This document shows positions 32,978 through 41,022 of a stretch of DNA of 64,000 bases, piece after piece. The notes beneath the pieces were generated by a model that saw nothing but the letters and a program-made list of their open reading frames with translations, did no database searches and was not told the DNA's origin. This DNA is from Corallococcus soli (GTDB lineage Bacteria > Myxococcota > Myxococcia > Myxococcales > Myxococcaceae). Where the stretch lies: positions 124,001 to 188,000 of the forward strand of contig NZ_JAAIYO010000011.1 in NCBI RefSeq assembly GCF_014930455.1, in the 5' to 3' direction. Positions within the stretch are counted from its first letter, which is position 1. Every line of letters starts with the position of its first letter. Both the position numbers and the translations under genes were made by a program.

Positions 32978-35434
32978 ATGCGCGTGATGAAATTCGGTGG
33001 CACCAGTGTCGGGGATGCGGAGCGGATGCGGGGCGTGGTGGCGCTGGTCGAGGAGGCGCGCAGGACGGAGCGGGTGACGGTGGTGGCCTCGGCGGTGTCG
33101 GGCATCACCAACCTGCTGGTGGGGGCGGCGCGGGCGGCCCAGGAGGGCGAGCCGGTGCAGGACGTCTGCGCCCGCTTCGAGGACGTGCACTCCGCCATCG
33201 CGAAGGCGCTGGGCGCGGAGCTGAAGCCCGCGCAGACGCGGCCCCTGGCCGAGGGGCTGGTGGCGCTGGGCGCGGAGCTGCGCGGGCTGTTGCAGGGCGT
33301 GGGGCTGCTGCGCGAGTGCTCGCCGTCGGTGCTCGCGCACCTGTCGGGCCTGGGCGAGCGGGCGTCGTGCCTGCTGCTGGCGGCGCTGCTGGAGGCGCGG
33401 GGGCTCCAGCCCACGAGCCTGGATCCGCGACAGGTGTTGCTGTGTTCGGGAGACCCGCTCCAGGCGACGCCGCGCGTGGAGGCGATCCGCGAGCGGTTCG
33501 CGCCGTTCCGGGACGGCGGGCCGGGGCTGCTGCTCATGCCGGGCTTCTTCGGGGGGGATGCGCGCGGCAAGACGATGTCGCTGGGGCGGGGTGGGTCGGA
33601 CTACTCGGCGGCGCTGGCGGCGGCGGCGCTGGATGCGCGGCTGCTGGAGATCTGGACCGACGTGGACGGCATCTTCAGCGCGGATCCGCGCCTGGTGCCG
33701 GAGGCGTTCGCGCTGGAGGAGGTGAGCTTCGAGGAGGCGATGGAGCTGGCCTACTTCGGGGCGAAGGTGCTGCACCCGAAGACGATTGCCCCGGCGCGGG
33801 AGCGGGGCATCCCGGTGCGCGTGTGCAACAGCTTCCGGCCGGAGCACCCGGGCACGCGGGTGACGGCCACGGCGAAGGCGACGCGGCATCCGGTGCGGGG
33901 GCTGTCGTTCCTGCAGGACATCGCGCTCATCAACATCGCGGGCGCGGGGTTGAAGGGCGTACCGGGCACGGCCGCGCGCGTGTTCGAGGCGATGGCGCGC
34001 GCGTCCATCTCCGTGGTGCTCATCACCCAGGGCTCCAGCGAGTCCTCCATCAGCTTCTGCGTGGGCCAGGAGGAGGGCGACCGGGCGGTGCAGGCGCTGG
34101 AGGAGGCCTTCGAGGCGGAGCGCGAGGGGGGGAAGGTGGACCCCATCGAGCAGCAGCCGGGGCTGGCGGTGCTGAGCATCGTGGGCGACGGGATGCGGCA
34201 CCGGGTGGGCGTGGCGGGCACGTTCTTCAGCGCGCTGGCGGACGTGGATTGCAGCATCGCGGCCATCGCGCAGGGCTCCAGCGAGCGGAGCATCTCCGCG
34301 GTGATCGCGCAGGTGGACGGGCCCCGGGCCATGGCGCACGTGCACCGCAAGTGCTTTGGCACCACGGAGATTGTGGAGCTGTTGGTGGCGGGCGTGGGCA
34401 CGGTGGGGGGAGAGCTGCTGCGGCAGATCCACCAGCAGGCGCCGAAGCTGCGGGCGCATGGTCTGGACTTGCGCGTGTGCGCCATCGCGAACAGCCGGCG
34501 CAGCCTGGTGGCGCCGGAGGGCGTGGCGCTGGACGGCTGGAAGGCGCTGCTGGAGGCGAGCGCGGCGGGCTTCACGCTGGACACGTTCCGGGAGTGGGCG
34601 AAGGCGCGGCGTCCGGGCCGGCCCATCTTCGTGGACTGCACGAGCAGCGAGGACGTGGCGCTGGGGTATCCGGCGCTGATGGCGTCCGGGCTGCATGTGG
34701 TGACGGCGAACAAGAAGGCGAATTCGGGACGGCAGGACCACTGGCGCGCCCTGCGGGACACGGCGTCGCGGCACCAGCGGAAGTTCCTCTACGAGACGAA
34801 CGTGGGGGCGGGGCTGCCGGTCATCGACACGCTGAAGAACATGCTGCGCACGGGCGACACGGTGCACCGGGTGGAGGGCATCCTGTCCGGTTCGCTGTCC
34901 TTCATCCTGGGATTGACGGAGCAGGGGGTGCCGCTGTCGAAGGCGGTGGGCACGGCGATGGAGAAGGGCTTCACGGAGCCGGACCCGCGGGACGACCTGG
35001 AGGGCACGGACGTGGCGCGCAAGGTGCTCATCCTGGCGCGGGAGCTGGGGCGCACGCTGGAGTTGGAGGAGGTGGCGCTGGCGTCGCTGCTCCCGGAGGA
35101 GTTCGACGCGACGGGGCCGCTGCAGGACTTCCTGGCGCGGCTGCCACAGGCGGACGACATCTTCCAGCAGCGGGTGGAGGCGTACAGGAAGGAGGGCAAG
35201 GTGCTGCGCTACGTGGGCAGCGTGGGGCCGGAGGGCGTGCGCGTGGGATTGGTGCCGGTGCCGCTGGAGCATCCGCTGGCGGCGGTGAAGGGCGGAGAGA
35301 ACGCGCTCAGCTTCCTGTCGGAGCGCTACAGCCCCACGCCGCTGGTGATTCGCGGATACGGCGCGGGCGCGGCGGTGACGGCGGCCGGCGTGCTGGCGGA
35401 TGTGCTGCGATTGGTGGAGGGGCCGCTGCCCTGA
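32978..35434 (+). CDS. thrA: Bifunctional aspartokinase / homoserine dehydrogenase
   Basis: An 818-residue fusion catalysing the first and third steps from aspartate to threonine, methionine and isoleucine. The aspartokinase domain starts MKFGGTSVGD and includes LGRGGSDYSAALAAAAL and EIWTDVDGIFSADPR. Two ACT domains follow (about 310-465, LINIAGAGLKGVPGTAARVF and LSIVGDGMRHRVGVAG), the likely site of feedback by amino acids. The homoserine dehydrogenase part has the NAD-binding VAGVGTVGGELL, TANKKAN and the NVGAGLPVIDTLKNML / GILSGSLSFILG signature. It closely resembles the gammaproteobacterial ThrA type. GAGGAGG lies seven bases before the ATG, fixing the start. An attenuator-like leader precedes it. 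Confidence 0.95.
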   Translation: MRVMKFGGTSVGDAERMRGVVALVEEARRTERVTVVASAVSGITNLLVGAARAAQEGEPVQDVCARFEDVHSAIAKALGAELKPAQTRPLAEGLVALGAELRGLLQGVGLLRECSPSVLAHLSGLGERASCLLLAALLEARGLQPTSLDPRQVLLCSGDPLQATPRVEAIRERFAPFRDGGPGLLLMPGFFGGDARGKTMSLGRGGSDYSAALAAAALDARLLEIWTDVDGIFSADPRLVPEAFALEEVSFEEAMELAYFGAKVLHPKTIAPARERGIPVRVCNSFRPEHPGTRVTATAKATRHPVRGLSFLQDIALINIAGAGLKGVPGTAARVFEAMARASISVVLITQGSSESSISFCVGQEEGDRAVQALEEAFEAEREGGKVDPIEQQPGLAVLSIVGDGMRHRVGVAGTFFSALADVDCSIAAIAQGSSERSISAVIAQVDGPRAMAHVHRKCFGTTEIVELLVAGVGTVGGELLRQIHQQAPKLRAHGLDLRVCAIANSRRSLVAPEGVALDGWKALLEASAAGFTLDTFREWAKARRPGRPIFVDCTSSEDVALGYPALMASGLHVVTANKKANSGRQDHWRALRDTASRHQRKFLYETNVGAGLPVIDTLKNMLRTGDTVHRVEGILSGSLSFILGLTEQGVPLSKAVGTAMEKGFTEPDPRDDLEGTDVARKVLILARELGRTLELEEVALASLLPEEFDATGPLQDFLARLPQADDIFQQRVEAYRKEGKVLRYVGSVGPEGVRVGLVPVPLEHPLAAVKGGENALSFLSERYSPTPLVIRGYGAGAAVTAAGVLADVLRLVEGPLP

Positions 35435-35476
35435 CGGTGTAGGGGTGGGGCGGAAGTGGAGCCTGGGAGGGTCGAG

Positions 35477-35570
35477 ATGGCGGAGATGGGCGAGGAGGAG
35501 TTCGTTCAGAAGGTCGAGCTACGTCGTCATCACGGCGCTCGAATCCGGCATCGAGACACGGCCGCTGTGA
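35477..35570 (+). pseudogene. Remnant of a small gene upstream of sitA copy 1
   Basis: The first 13-14 codons (MAEMGEEEFVQKV) match the 125-residue gene in front of sitA copy 2, and the last roughly 50 bases match that gene's 3' end, but about 284 bp in between are missing. The frame now runs in phase into the toxin gene, so an artificial longer open frame is created. The original overlapping GTGA stop/start is still present at 35567-35570. Confidence 0.75.
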
Positions 35571-36235
35571 GTTTGCGGGTGCTGGGGAAGTGGCTGGCGT
35601 GCGGCGTGCTGGGGTTGTTGTTGGCGGCGTGCGCTTCCAGCACGCCGCTCCAGCAGCGGTGGGATGAGGCGGAAGCGGAGTGCGGCGAGGCGAGTGAAGA
35701 CGCCTGTGTGACCCTGCTGTGTGAGGGCACGGAGTGTGGCTTTTATCGCTGTGAGGACGTGCCCGGGGAGGTGGTGCTGGCGCGCGGCCTTCCACCCCGT
35801 CCGCCTCCCGTGGCGGTGGCTCCCGCCCCGGGCAGCGGGCCCCGGCGCAACTGGGGCGGGAGCATGAACCTGCCGGGTGGCAAGAAGCCCGTCGTGGTGT
35901 TCCCCAAGGCCGAAGACATTCGGTCCGTGGTAGTTCCGCAGCGACGGTTGTCCGCGGGGAAGATGGAGAAGCATCACATCTTCCCGCAGGCGCCGGATCT
36001 CGCTCGGTGGTTCAAGCGACAGGGCGTCGACATCCACCTCTACACGCTGCCCCTTCCCGTTCACGTTCACCGACGCATCCATAGCGGAGGGGACAGGGGC
36101 GGCGATTGGAATCAGGCTTGGCGCGAGTTTCGCGATGCAAACGAGCATGCCCTACCTGCGGAGATCTACAAACACGCCGGAAGCCTCATCTATCGCTTTC
36201 AACTCACGGGTGATTCCATCCAGCAGTATTACTGA
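35567..36235 (+). CDS. SitA-like polymorphic toxin lipoprotein, copy 1
   Basis: A 222-residue lipoprotein: signal LACGVLGLLLAACASS with the lipobox AAC, a Cys-containing N-terminal module (CGEASEDACVTLLCEGTECGFYRC), a Pro-rich linker and a C-terminal domain with KHHIFPQ, HVHRRIH and WNQAWREF, an HNH-nuclease-like pattern of the TIGR02269 lipoprotein family. In Myxococcus, SitA lipoprotein toxins are passed between cells by TraA/TraB outer-membrane exchange, and the paired SitI protects kin. The GTG start was chosen by comparison with copy 2, which has identical length. An upstream in-frame extension is a deletion artefact. The immunity gene follows after 27 bp. Confidence 0.82.
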   Translation: MSLRVLGKWLACGVLGLLLAACASSTPLQQRWDEAEAECGEASEDACVTLLCEGTECGFYRCEDVPGEVVLARGLPPRPPPVAVAPAPGSGPRRNWGGSMNLPGGKKPVVVFPKAEDIRSVVVPQRRLSAGKMEKHHIFPQAPDLARWFKRQGVDIHLYTLPLPVHVHRRIHSGGDRGGDWNQAWREFRDANEHALPAEIYKHAGSLIYRFQLTGDSIQQYY

Positions 36236-36262
36236 TCTTCCGCAGCCAAGGCACTCAAAGCC

Positions 36263-36988
36263 ATGAGCCGTTATTTCTATCTTCGTCCCGACAAAGCAAC
36301 CTGGGCCACCTACAAGGGTGAGTTCAATGCCGTCCCAAAATGGGGGTTGCCCGGCCTGAAGGATTGTCCGGGCTGTGGTGCCTCCTGGTCATCCTGGGGC
36401 ACTCACTATCCCGCCGTGGATCTGTCGGAGCTTCCAGAACGACACGAGTTCGAAGAAGCTCGACAAGAACCCTTTCACGAATTCGTGCGTCTCCGGGAGT
36501 TGGTGCGTCCCCTGGCGCCTCCCAATTCCAAGCTTCCACCCGGCACCGACTTCGGTCCGTTGGTCGGTCCTGCTTCCGGTCGGCTCGCTCCCTTCTCGGG
36601 ACTTGAAAGCTGTTGGATTGTCGTTCGCCGGGACACCTTCGACAGCCTCCAGGCAGCGGGCGTGCGTGGATTGCTCGGCTGCAAGACGGAGCTGAAGTTC
36701 CGTCAGAAGACGCCGCCGGAGCTCATCGAACTCCAGATCGAACCACGCGGTCTGTTGCACCGTGACTGCCTGCCGCCGGATCTGGCCCCTCCCTGCACCA
36801 CTTGCGGACGACAAGGTTTCACCCTGCCGGACGACCCCATCCTCGATGAAGCCTCGCTGCCCACGGACACGGACCTGTTCCGCGTGGGCAACTTCGCCAC
36901 CGTCATCATCGGCACCGACCGCTTCAAGGACGCCGTGGAGCAGGGTGGATGGGAGGGCATCAAGTTCCGTGAACTTCCCGTGCGCTGA
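36263..36988 (+). CDS. SitI-like double-CXXCG immunity protein, copy 1
   Basis: A 241-residue cytoplasmic protein of the myxobacterial double-CXXCG paralogous family. The two zinc-ribbon-like motifs are CPGCG near residue 37 and CTTCG near residue 176. The region between (PPNSKLPPGTDFGPLVGPASG, QAAGVRGLLG) is family-specific. Members are encoded directly behind SitA-type toxins and are taken to neutralise them. Compared with copy 2, the last roughly 65 residues are nearly identical, while the first 120 diverge, as expected if the N-terminal part determines toxin specificity. Confidence 0.82.
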   Translation: MSRYFYLRPDKATWATYKGEFNAVPKWGLPGLKDCPGCGASWSSWGTHYPAVDLSELPERHEFEEARQEPFHEFVRLRELVRPLAPPNSKLPPGTDFGPLVGPASGRLAPFSGLESCWIVVRRDTFDSLQAAGVRGLLGCKTELKFRQKTPPELIELQIEPRGLLHRDCLPPDLAPPCTTCGRQGFTLPDDPILDEASLPTDTDLFRVGNFATVIIGTDRFKDAVEQGGWEGIKFRELPVR

Positions 36989-36989
36989 C

Positions 36990-37004
36990 GCTCCAGTCTG
37001 GAGC
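36990..37004. terminator. Short hairpin after sitI copy 1
   Basis: GCTCCAG-T-CTGGAGC, a perfect 7-bp inverted repeat immediately after the stop codon. There is no T-run; terminator function is inferred from position. Confidence 0.4.
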
Positions 37005-37028
37005 GGGAAGGGCAGCAGCCCCACCACA

Positions 37029-37112
37029 AGTCCCACGCCGGTGGCGATTCTCGGGTACGACGCGGCCGTGACAGCGGATGTATTGCGATGGGTGGAAGGG
37101 CTACGGCCCTGC
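37029..37112 (+). pseudogene. Decayed copy of the thrA 3' end
   Basis: The segment aligns with the last roughly 105 bp of thrA (from AGCCCCACGCCG at 35330 to its stop), with about 80% identical bases and one gap of some 20 bp. Matching blocks include CCCACGCCG, GCGGATGT and GATGTAGG-like spacer sequence just after the stop. It marks the upstream end of the second unit of a tandem duplication that included the thrA tail. Confidence 0.8.
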
Positions 37113-37155
37113 CGATGTAGGAATGGGGATGGAAGTGGAATCCGAGAGGATCAAG

Positions 37156-37533
37156 ATGGCGGAGATGGGCGAGGACGAGTTCGTTCAGAAGGTCGCTGAA
37201 CGGCTGGCGCGGATGCCGAAGGACACCGCGCCGACGGGGGAGCCGTACCATCTCCTGGAAGCCGCGACGGCCGACGGTGAGCTGCTGGGCCAGTATTGGA
37301 TGGAGGGGCCCGAAGGGGGCCTCCCCGTGTTCCAGAGCCGGAAGGATGCGCTCACGGCGGTCCGGTGCATGCCGCTGCCCTCGGAGCTTGGAGGATATTC
37401 GGAGGCCGCCGAGCGCTGGCACATCCGGGCGCTCTCCGGTGATGAGTTCCGCTATTTCTTCCTCAATCCATACGTCACGCTCTACGTCGTCATCACGGTG
37501 CTTGAATCCGGCATCGAGACGCGACCTCTGTGA
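37156..37533 (+). CDS. Small protein preceding sitA copy 2
   Basis: A 125-residue soluble protein without a signal peptide, opening MAEMGEDEFVQKVAERLARM and ending VVITVLESGIETRPL. No known family is recognised. GAGAGGA lies five bases before the ATG. The stop overlaps the GTG of sitA copy 2 (GTGA), so it is translationally coupled to the toxin. An internally deleted copy of the same gene precedes sitA copy 1. It could be an accessory or regulatory component of the cassette or an additional immunity factor; nothing in the sequence decides between these. Confidence 0.75.
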   Translation: MAEMGEDEFVQKVAERLARMPKDTAPTGEPYHLLEAATADGELLGQYWMEGPEGGLPVFQSRKDALTAVRCMPLPSELGGYSEAAERWHIRALSGDEFRYFFLNPYVTLYVVITVLESGIETRPL

Positions 37534-38198
37534 CAGTGCGAGTCCTGGGGAAGTGGCTGGCGTGCGGTGTGCTGGGGTTGTTGCTGGCGGCCTGCGCTTC
37601 CAGCACGCCGCTCCAGCAACGGTGGGATGAGGCGGAAGCGGAGTGCGGCGAGGCGAGTGAAGATGCCTGCGTGACCCTGCTGTGCGAGGGCACGGAGTGC
37701 GGCTTCTATCGCTGTGAGGACGTACCCGGGGAGGTGGTGCTGGCGCGCGGCCTTCCGCCACGTCCGCCTCCCGTGGCGGTGGCCCCCGCTCCGGGCAGTG
37801 GGCCCCGGCGCAACTGGGGCGGGAGCAATAGCCTGCCGGGCGGCAAGAAGCCCGTCGTGGTCTTCCCCCGGCCTGACAACGTCAGGCCTGTGGAGCTTCC
37901 GCAACGCCGGTTGTCCGCAGGGAAGATGGAGAAGCACCACATCTTCCCTCAGGCACAGGAACTGGCTCGGTGGTTCAAGCAACAGGGCGTCGACATCCAC
38001 CTCTATACCCTACCCCTTCCAGTTCACGTTCACCGCCGCATTCACAGCGGAAAGTCCATGGGCGGCGAGTGGAATCAGGCATGGCGCGAGTTCATCAGTG
38101 CAAAACCAAATGCCACTCCACAAGAAATCCATCAGCACGCGGGCGTGCTCATCTACCGCTTTCAGCTCACTGGCGGTCCCATCCAGCAGTACAACTGA
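37530..38198 (+). CDS. SitA-like polymorphic toxin lipoprotein, copy 2
   Basis: A 222-residue lipoprotein, equal in length to copy 1 and almost identical over the signal, Cys-rich module and linker (residues 1-160). The C-terminal toxin region keeps KHHIFPQ and HVHRRIH, but the last 45 residues differ (KSMGGEWNQAWREFISAKPN here, versus a DRGGDWNQAWREF version). The GTG start overlaps the preceding stop. As for copy 1, delivery by outer-membrane exchange is known for the SitA families and inferred here. Its own immunity gene follows after 28 bp. Confidence 0.82.
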   Translation: MTVRVLGKWLACGVLGLLLAACASSTPLQQRWDEAEAECGEASEDACVTLLCEGTECGFYRCEDVPGEVVLARGLPPRPPPVAVAPAPGSGPRRNWGGSNSLPGGKKPVVVFPRPDNVRPVELPQRRLSAGKMEKHHIFPQAQELARWFKQQGVDIHLYTLPLPVHVHRRIHSGKSMGGEWNQAWREFISAKPNATPQEIHQHAGVLIYRFQLTGGPIQQYN

Positions 38199-38226
38199 CC
38201 TTCTTCTGAATAGGGATTGAAAGCCC

Positions 38227-38952
38227 ATGCCCCGCTACTTCTGGCTGCGCGACGACACGGTCGCCACGGCGCGTTACAGCGGCGATTTTGATGCCGCGCA
38301 CAAATGGGGTCTCCCAGGCCTCAAGAATTGTCCAGGCTGCGGTGCCACCTGGGGAGGCGCGGGACACAATTACCCGGCCGTGGACCTTTCGCTCATTCCC
38401 GAGCATGGAGAATTCGAAGAGCCCCGACCCGAACCGTTCCATGAGTTCGTCCGCCTCCAGGCGTTGGTGCGTCCCATTGCCCCACCGAATTCAAAACTTC
38501 CTCCTGGGACCACCTTCGGTCCTCTCGTAGGAGCTGCTTCGGGGCAGTTCGGCCCGTTCATGTGGCTTGGGATCTCGATGATGATCATCCGCCGCGACAC
38601 GCTCAACAACCTCCAGGCCGCTGGCGTTCGGGGACTCCTCGGAGCCCGCACGGAGCTGCGGTTCCGCCAGAAGACGCCGCCGGACATCCTCGAACTGCAA
38701 ATCGAGCCACGCGGGCTGCTCCACCGGGACTGCCTTCCCCCTGACGTGGTGCCCCCTTGCACCACTTGCGGACGACAAGGTTTCACCCGGCCGGACGACC
38801 CCATCCTCGACGAAGCCTCACTGCCCACGGACACGGACCTGTTCCGCGTGGGCAACTTCGCCACCGTCATCATCGGCACCGACCGCTTCAAGGACGCCGT
38901 GGAGCAGGGTGGATGGGAGGGCATCCAATTCCGTGAACTGCCCGTGCGTTGA
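38227..38952 (+). CDS. SitI-like double-CXXCG immunity protein, copy 2
   Basis: A 241-residue homologue of copy 1 with the same two motifs (CPGCG and CTTCG). The N-terminal 120 residues differ from copy 1 at many positions (RYFWLRDDTVATARYSG versus RYFYLRPDKATWATYKG), while the C-terminal 65 are nearly the same. Encoded 28 bp behind sitA copy 2, it is expected to be the specific antidote for that toxin. Cross-protection with copy 1 cannot be judged from sequence. Confidence 0.82.
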   Translation: MPRYFWLRDDTVATARYSGDFDAAHKWGLPGLKNCPGCGATWGGAGHNYPAVDLSLIPEHGEFEEPRPEPFHEFVRLQALVRPIAPPNSKLPPGTTFGPLVGAASGQFGPFMWLGISMMIIRRDTLNNLQAAGVRGLLGARTELRFRQKTPPDILELQIEPRGLLHRDCLPPDVVPPCTTCGRQGFTRPDDPILDEASLPTDTDLFRVGNFATVIIGTDRFKDAVEQGGWEGIQFRELPVR

Positions 38953-38961
38953 CAATCACAA

Positions 38962-39077
38962 TCACAGCACCAGCTCCATGTACGTGGTGCCAGGCACGGG
39001 GCTCGGGTAGTAGGGCGGAATGCCCACAAAGCCCATCGACCGGTAGAGCATCACCGGGCTGCCATGAAGGTCTCCGC
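38962..39077 (-). pseudogene. C-terminal fragment of a GNAT acetyltransferase
   Basis: The minus strand encodes about 37 residues ending GSPVMLYRSMGFVGIPPYY, then PSPVPGTTYMELVL and a stop. This is the typical end of a GNAT N-acetyltransferase (LYRxxGF then PPYxxxP and YMEL). Everything upstream in the frame lies antisense to the phosphatase gene and is not protein-like, so only the 3' end of the gene survives, squeezed between sitI copy 2 and the phosphatase. Confidence 0.75.
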
Positions 39078-40904
39078 TCATCCCCGGACAGGGAAGGGCG
39101 GCGGCTCCACCACCACTTCCATCGGCAGGTGCTGCTTCTCCGCGATCCACCGCACCCAGAGCTTCGGCCGGGCCGTCAGGCCATCCCGGTGCTTGGGGCG
39201 CTCCAACCGGATGGACAGCCAGTTGCGGTCCCTCAAATACAGTTCCTTGCCCACCGGCAGCAGCTCCGTCTGGAGAAACCCCGGCAGGTCCTCGCGGGAG
39301 TCCTTCGACATCGCGAGCATCCCCTTGAAGGCCAACCAGCACGGCGGCGGGTGGACGATGGGCGAGGACGTCACCTGTTCAATGAACACCTCCCCCACCG
39401 TGCCCAACGCGGGCACCAGGTGGTCCGGGTTACGGGAGCGCACCCGGGCCCTGGCCCCGACGTGCACGTCTCCGGACAACACCGTCACCGCGCAGTAGGA
39501 CCGCTTCGACAGGGAGAACAGGTTCATCAACAGCCGCGTGCGCTCGCCGCGGTGCACCGCGGACTCCCACTGGTCCAGCAGGTCGTCGCGCAGGTGGATG
39601 CCCCCGGTCATGTCCTCCATCGCCGGCCCGAAGCGCAGGTGCACGAGCGGCACCGAGGACACCACCAGCACGTGCCGCGCCTTCTTCCCGTTCTCCGGCC
39701 GCTGGCGGTGTTCCTCGCGCCAGGCGTCGAACGCGTCCCACTGCGCGCGGCTCATCACCGTGAATTCGGACTGCGGATGGGCGTCGTCCGTGTCCAGCAC
39801 CCGGCTGGTCCGCCCGCTGCGCAGGTCCAGCAGCACCACGTCCAGGTCGCAGTCCTCCGTGGAGAAGCAGAACGTCCGGAAGTAGTGCCGGGTCTCGCGC
39901 GGGTCCTCGTCCCGGACCTCCCGCCGCACGGGCTGGATCAATCCCTGGTCATCCGGTTCACGCGCCGTCTCCGGCCGCTCCAGCATGCCGTGCTGGAAGG
40001 CCTCGAAGGCCCGCGCCGCCGCGCTGTAGATGGCCCGGTACCAGGGGGACCGCTGGAGCTCCTCGTGCGAACCCCAGCCGTCGAAGATGTCGTGGTCGTC
40101 CCACGTGAAGAGGCCGGGCACCCGCTGGAGCAGCGCCGCGATGCCCTCCGGCCCACCCCAGCGCTCCCGGTACAGCCAGACGTATTCAGCGAGCAGGGCC
40201 TCCCGCAGCCCGTCCGGCACGGCCCGCGTCAGCCGCTTGGACCGGGGCAGCTTCATGTGCCCGTTGAGCACCTCCATCGTGTTGTGGAGCGAGTCCGCGT
40301 AGAGCTGGTCTCCGCCGCCAATGAGCAGTTGGAAGCCCGGCGTCTTCGCGGGGTCCGTCGGCTCCTTCTGATGGTGTTGCAGCATCCGCTCCCAGAGCGC
40401 GTACGGCTCCGCGAGGTCGCTCCAATCACTCGCGCGGCTGGCGCCGTTGCAGGAGAAGAACGCGATGTTGGGCGACACGCCCCGCTGGGGAACGACGACG
40501 TCGGACACGACGAGCGGCGTGGGAGGAGCGCCCGGGGGCGCGGCGCGGCCGCTTCGCGGCGGAGGAGGCTCGAACGTCACCGGCACGCCGGGCAGGCCCA
40601 GCGCTTCGAAGTGGTAGGACAGCCGCTGGGCCACGTCCTTGCGCGGCAGGACGACCTCCCAGCGCCACACCACGCCCGCGGTGTCCTTCGGCAGGCGGGT
40701 GAAGTCCGCCGCGGGCTTCACGTCTTCAAACGTCGCGACCGTCACGCCCCGCGCGTCCGTGAAACACAGCCTTGGGGCCGGGCACGCATCCACCGACGGA
40801 CTGTCCAGGAACACGTTGACGTAGAAGCTCCACACGTCGTGGGACTTCGGGTCGGGTGTGGACTGGGCCTTCGCGTACAGGATGGGTCCGAGCAGCAGCT
40901 TCAT
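39078..40904 (-). CDS. PhoD-like alkaline phosphatase / metallophosphoesterase
   Basis: A 608-residue protein. The PhoD-type metal-binding motifs are visible in order: FFSCNGA, GGGDQLYADS, TWDDHDIFDGWGS and LSGDVHVGAR. No signal peptide is present, unlike secreted PhoD enzymes, so it may act in the cytoplasm or be exported in another way. An N-terminal strand-rich domain (about 1-130) precedes the catalytic domain. The start at MKLLLG was selected; longer in-frame sequence is Arg-rich and not conserved. Substrates could be phosphodiesters or phosphomonoesters. Its stop abuts a GNAT gene fragment. Confidence 0.85.
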   Translation of the reverse strand: MKLLLGPILYAKAQSTPDPKSHDVWSFYVNVFLDSPSVDACPAPRLCFTDARGVTVATFEDVKPAADFTRLPKDTAGVVWRWEVVLPRKDVAQRLSYHFEALGLPGVPVTFEPPPPRSGRAAPPGAPPTPLVVSDVVVPQRGVSPNIAFFSCNGASRASDWSDLAEPYALWERMLQHHQKEPTDPAKTPGFQLLIGGGDQLYADSLHNTMEVLNGHMKLPRSKRLTRAVPDGLREALLAEYVWLYRERWGGPEGIAALLQRVPGLFTWDDHDIFDGWGSHEELQRSPWYRAIYSAAARAFEAFQHGMLERPETAREPDDQGLIQPVRREVRDEDPRETRHYFRTFCFSTEDCDLDVVLLDLRSGRTSRVLDTDDAHPQSEFTVMSRAQWDAFDAWREEHRQRPENGKKARHVLVVSSVPLVHLRFGPAMEDMTGGIHLRDDLLDQWESAVHRGERTRLLMNLFSLSKRSYCAVTVLSGDVHVGARARVRSRNPDHLVPALGTVGEVFIEQVTSSPIVHPPPCWLAFKGMLAMSKDSREDLPGFLQTELLPVGKELYLRDRNWLSIRLERPKHRDGLTARPKLWVRWIAEKQHLPMEVVVEPPPFPVRG

Positions 40905-41022
40905 CACGTCACCCTGGGTTTCCACGGCCGGAGCCGGCCAGCCCGGGAAGCGTTGCACGGACGTCCTCCTCCGTCGATGCGGGGATGGGGCCTGCTCGCC
41001 TCCCGGTGCGACCGTCGGCCTC

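Noticed and set aside
32561-35272. 903-codon minus-strand frame opposite thrA
   Set aside because: Arg/His/Gln-rich antisense shadow; thrA on the plus strand is unmistakable.
35456-36235. 259-residue version of toxin copy 1
   Set aside because: The extra N-terminus comes from the deletion-fused remnant of another gene; copy 2 shows the authentic GTG start and lipoprotein signal.
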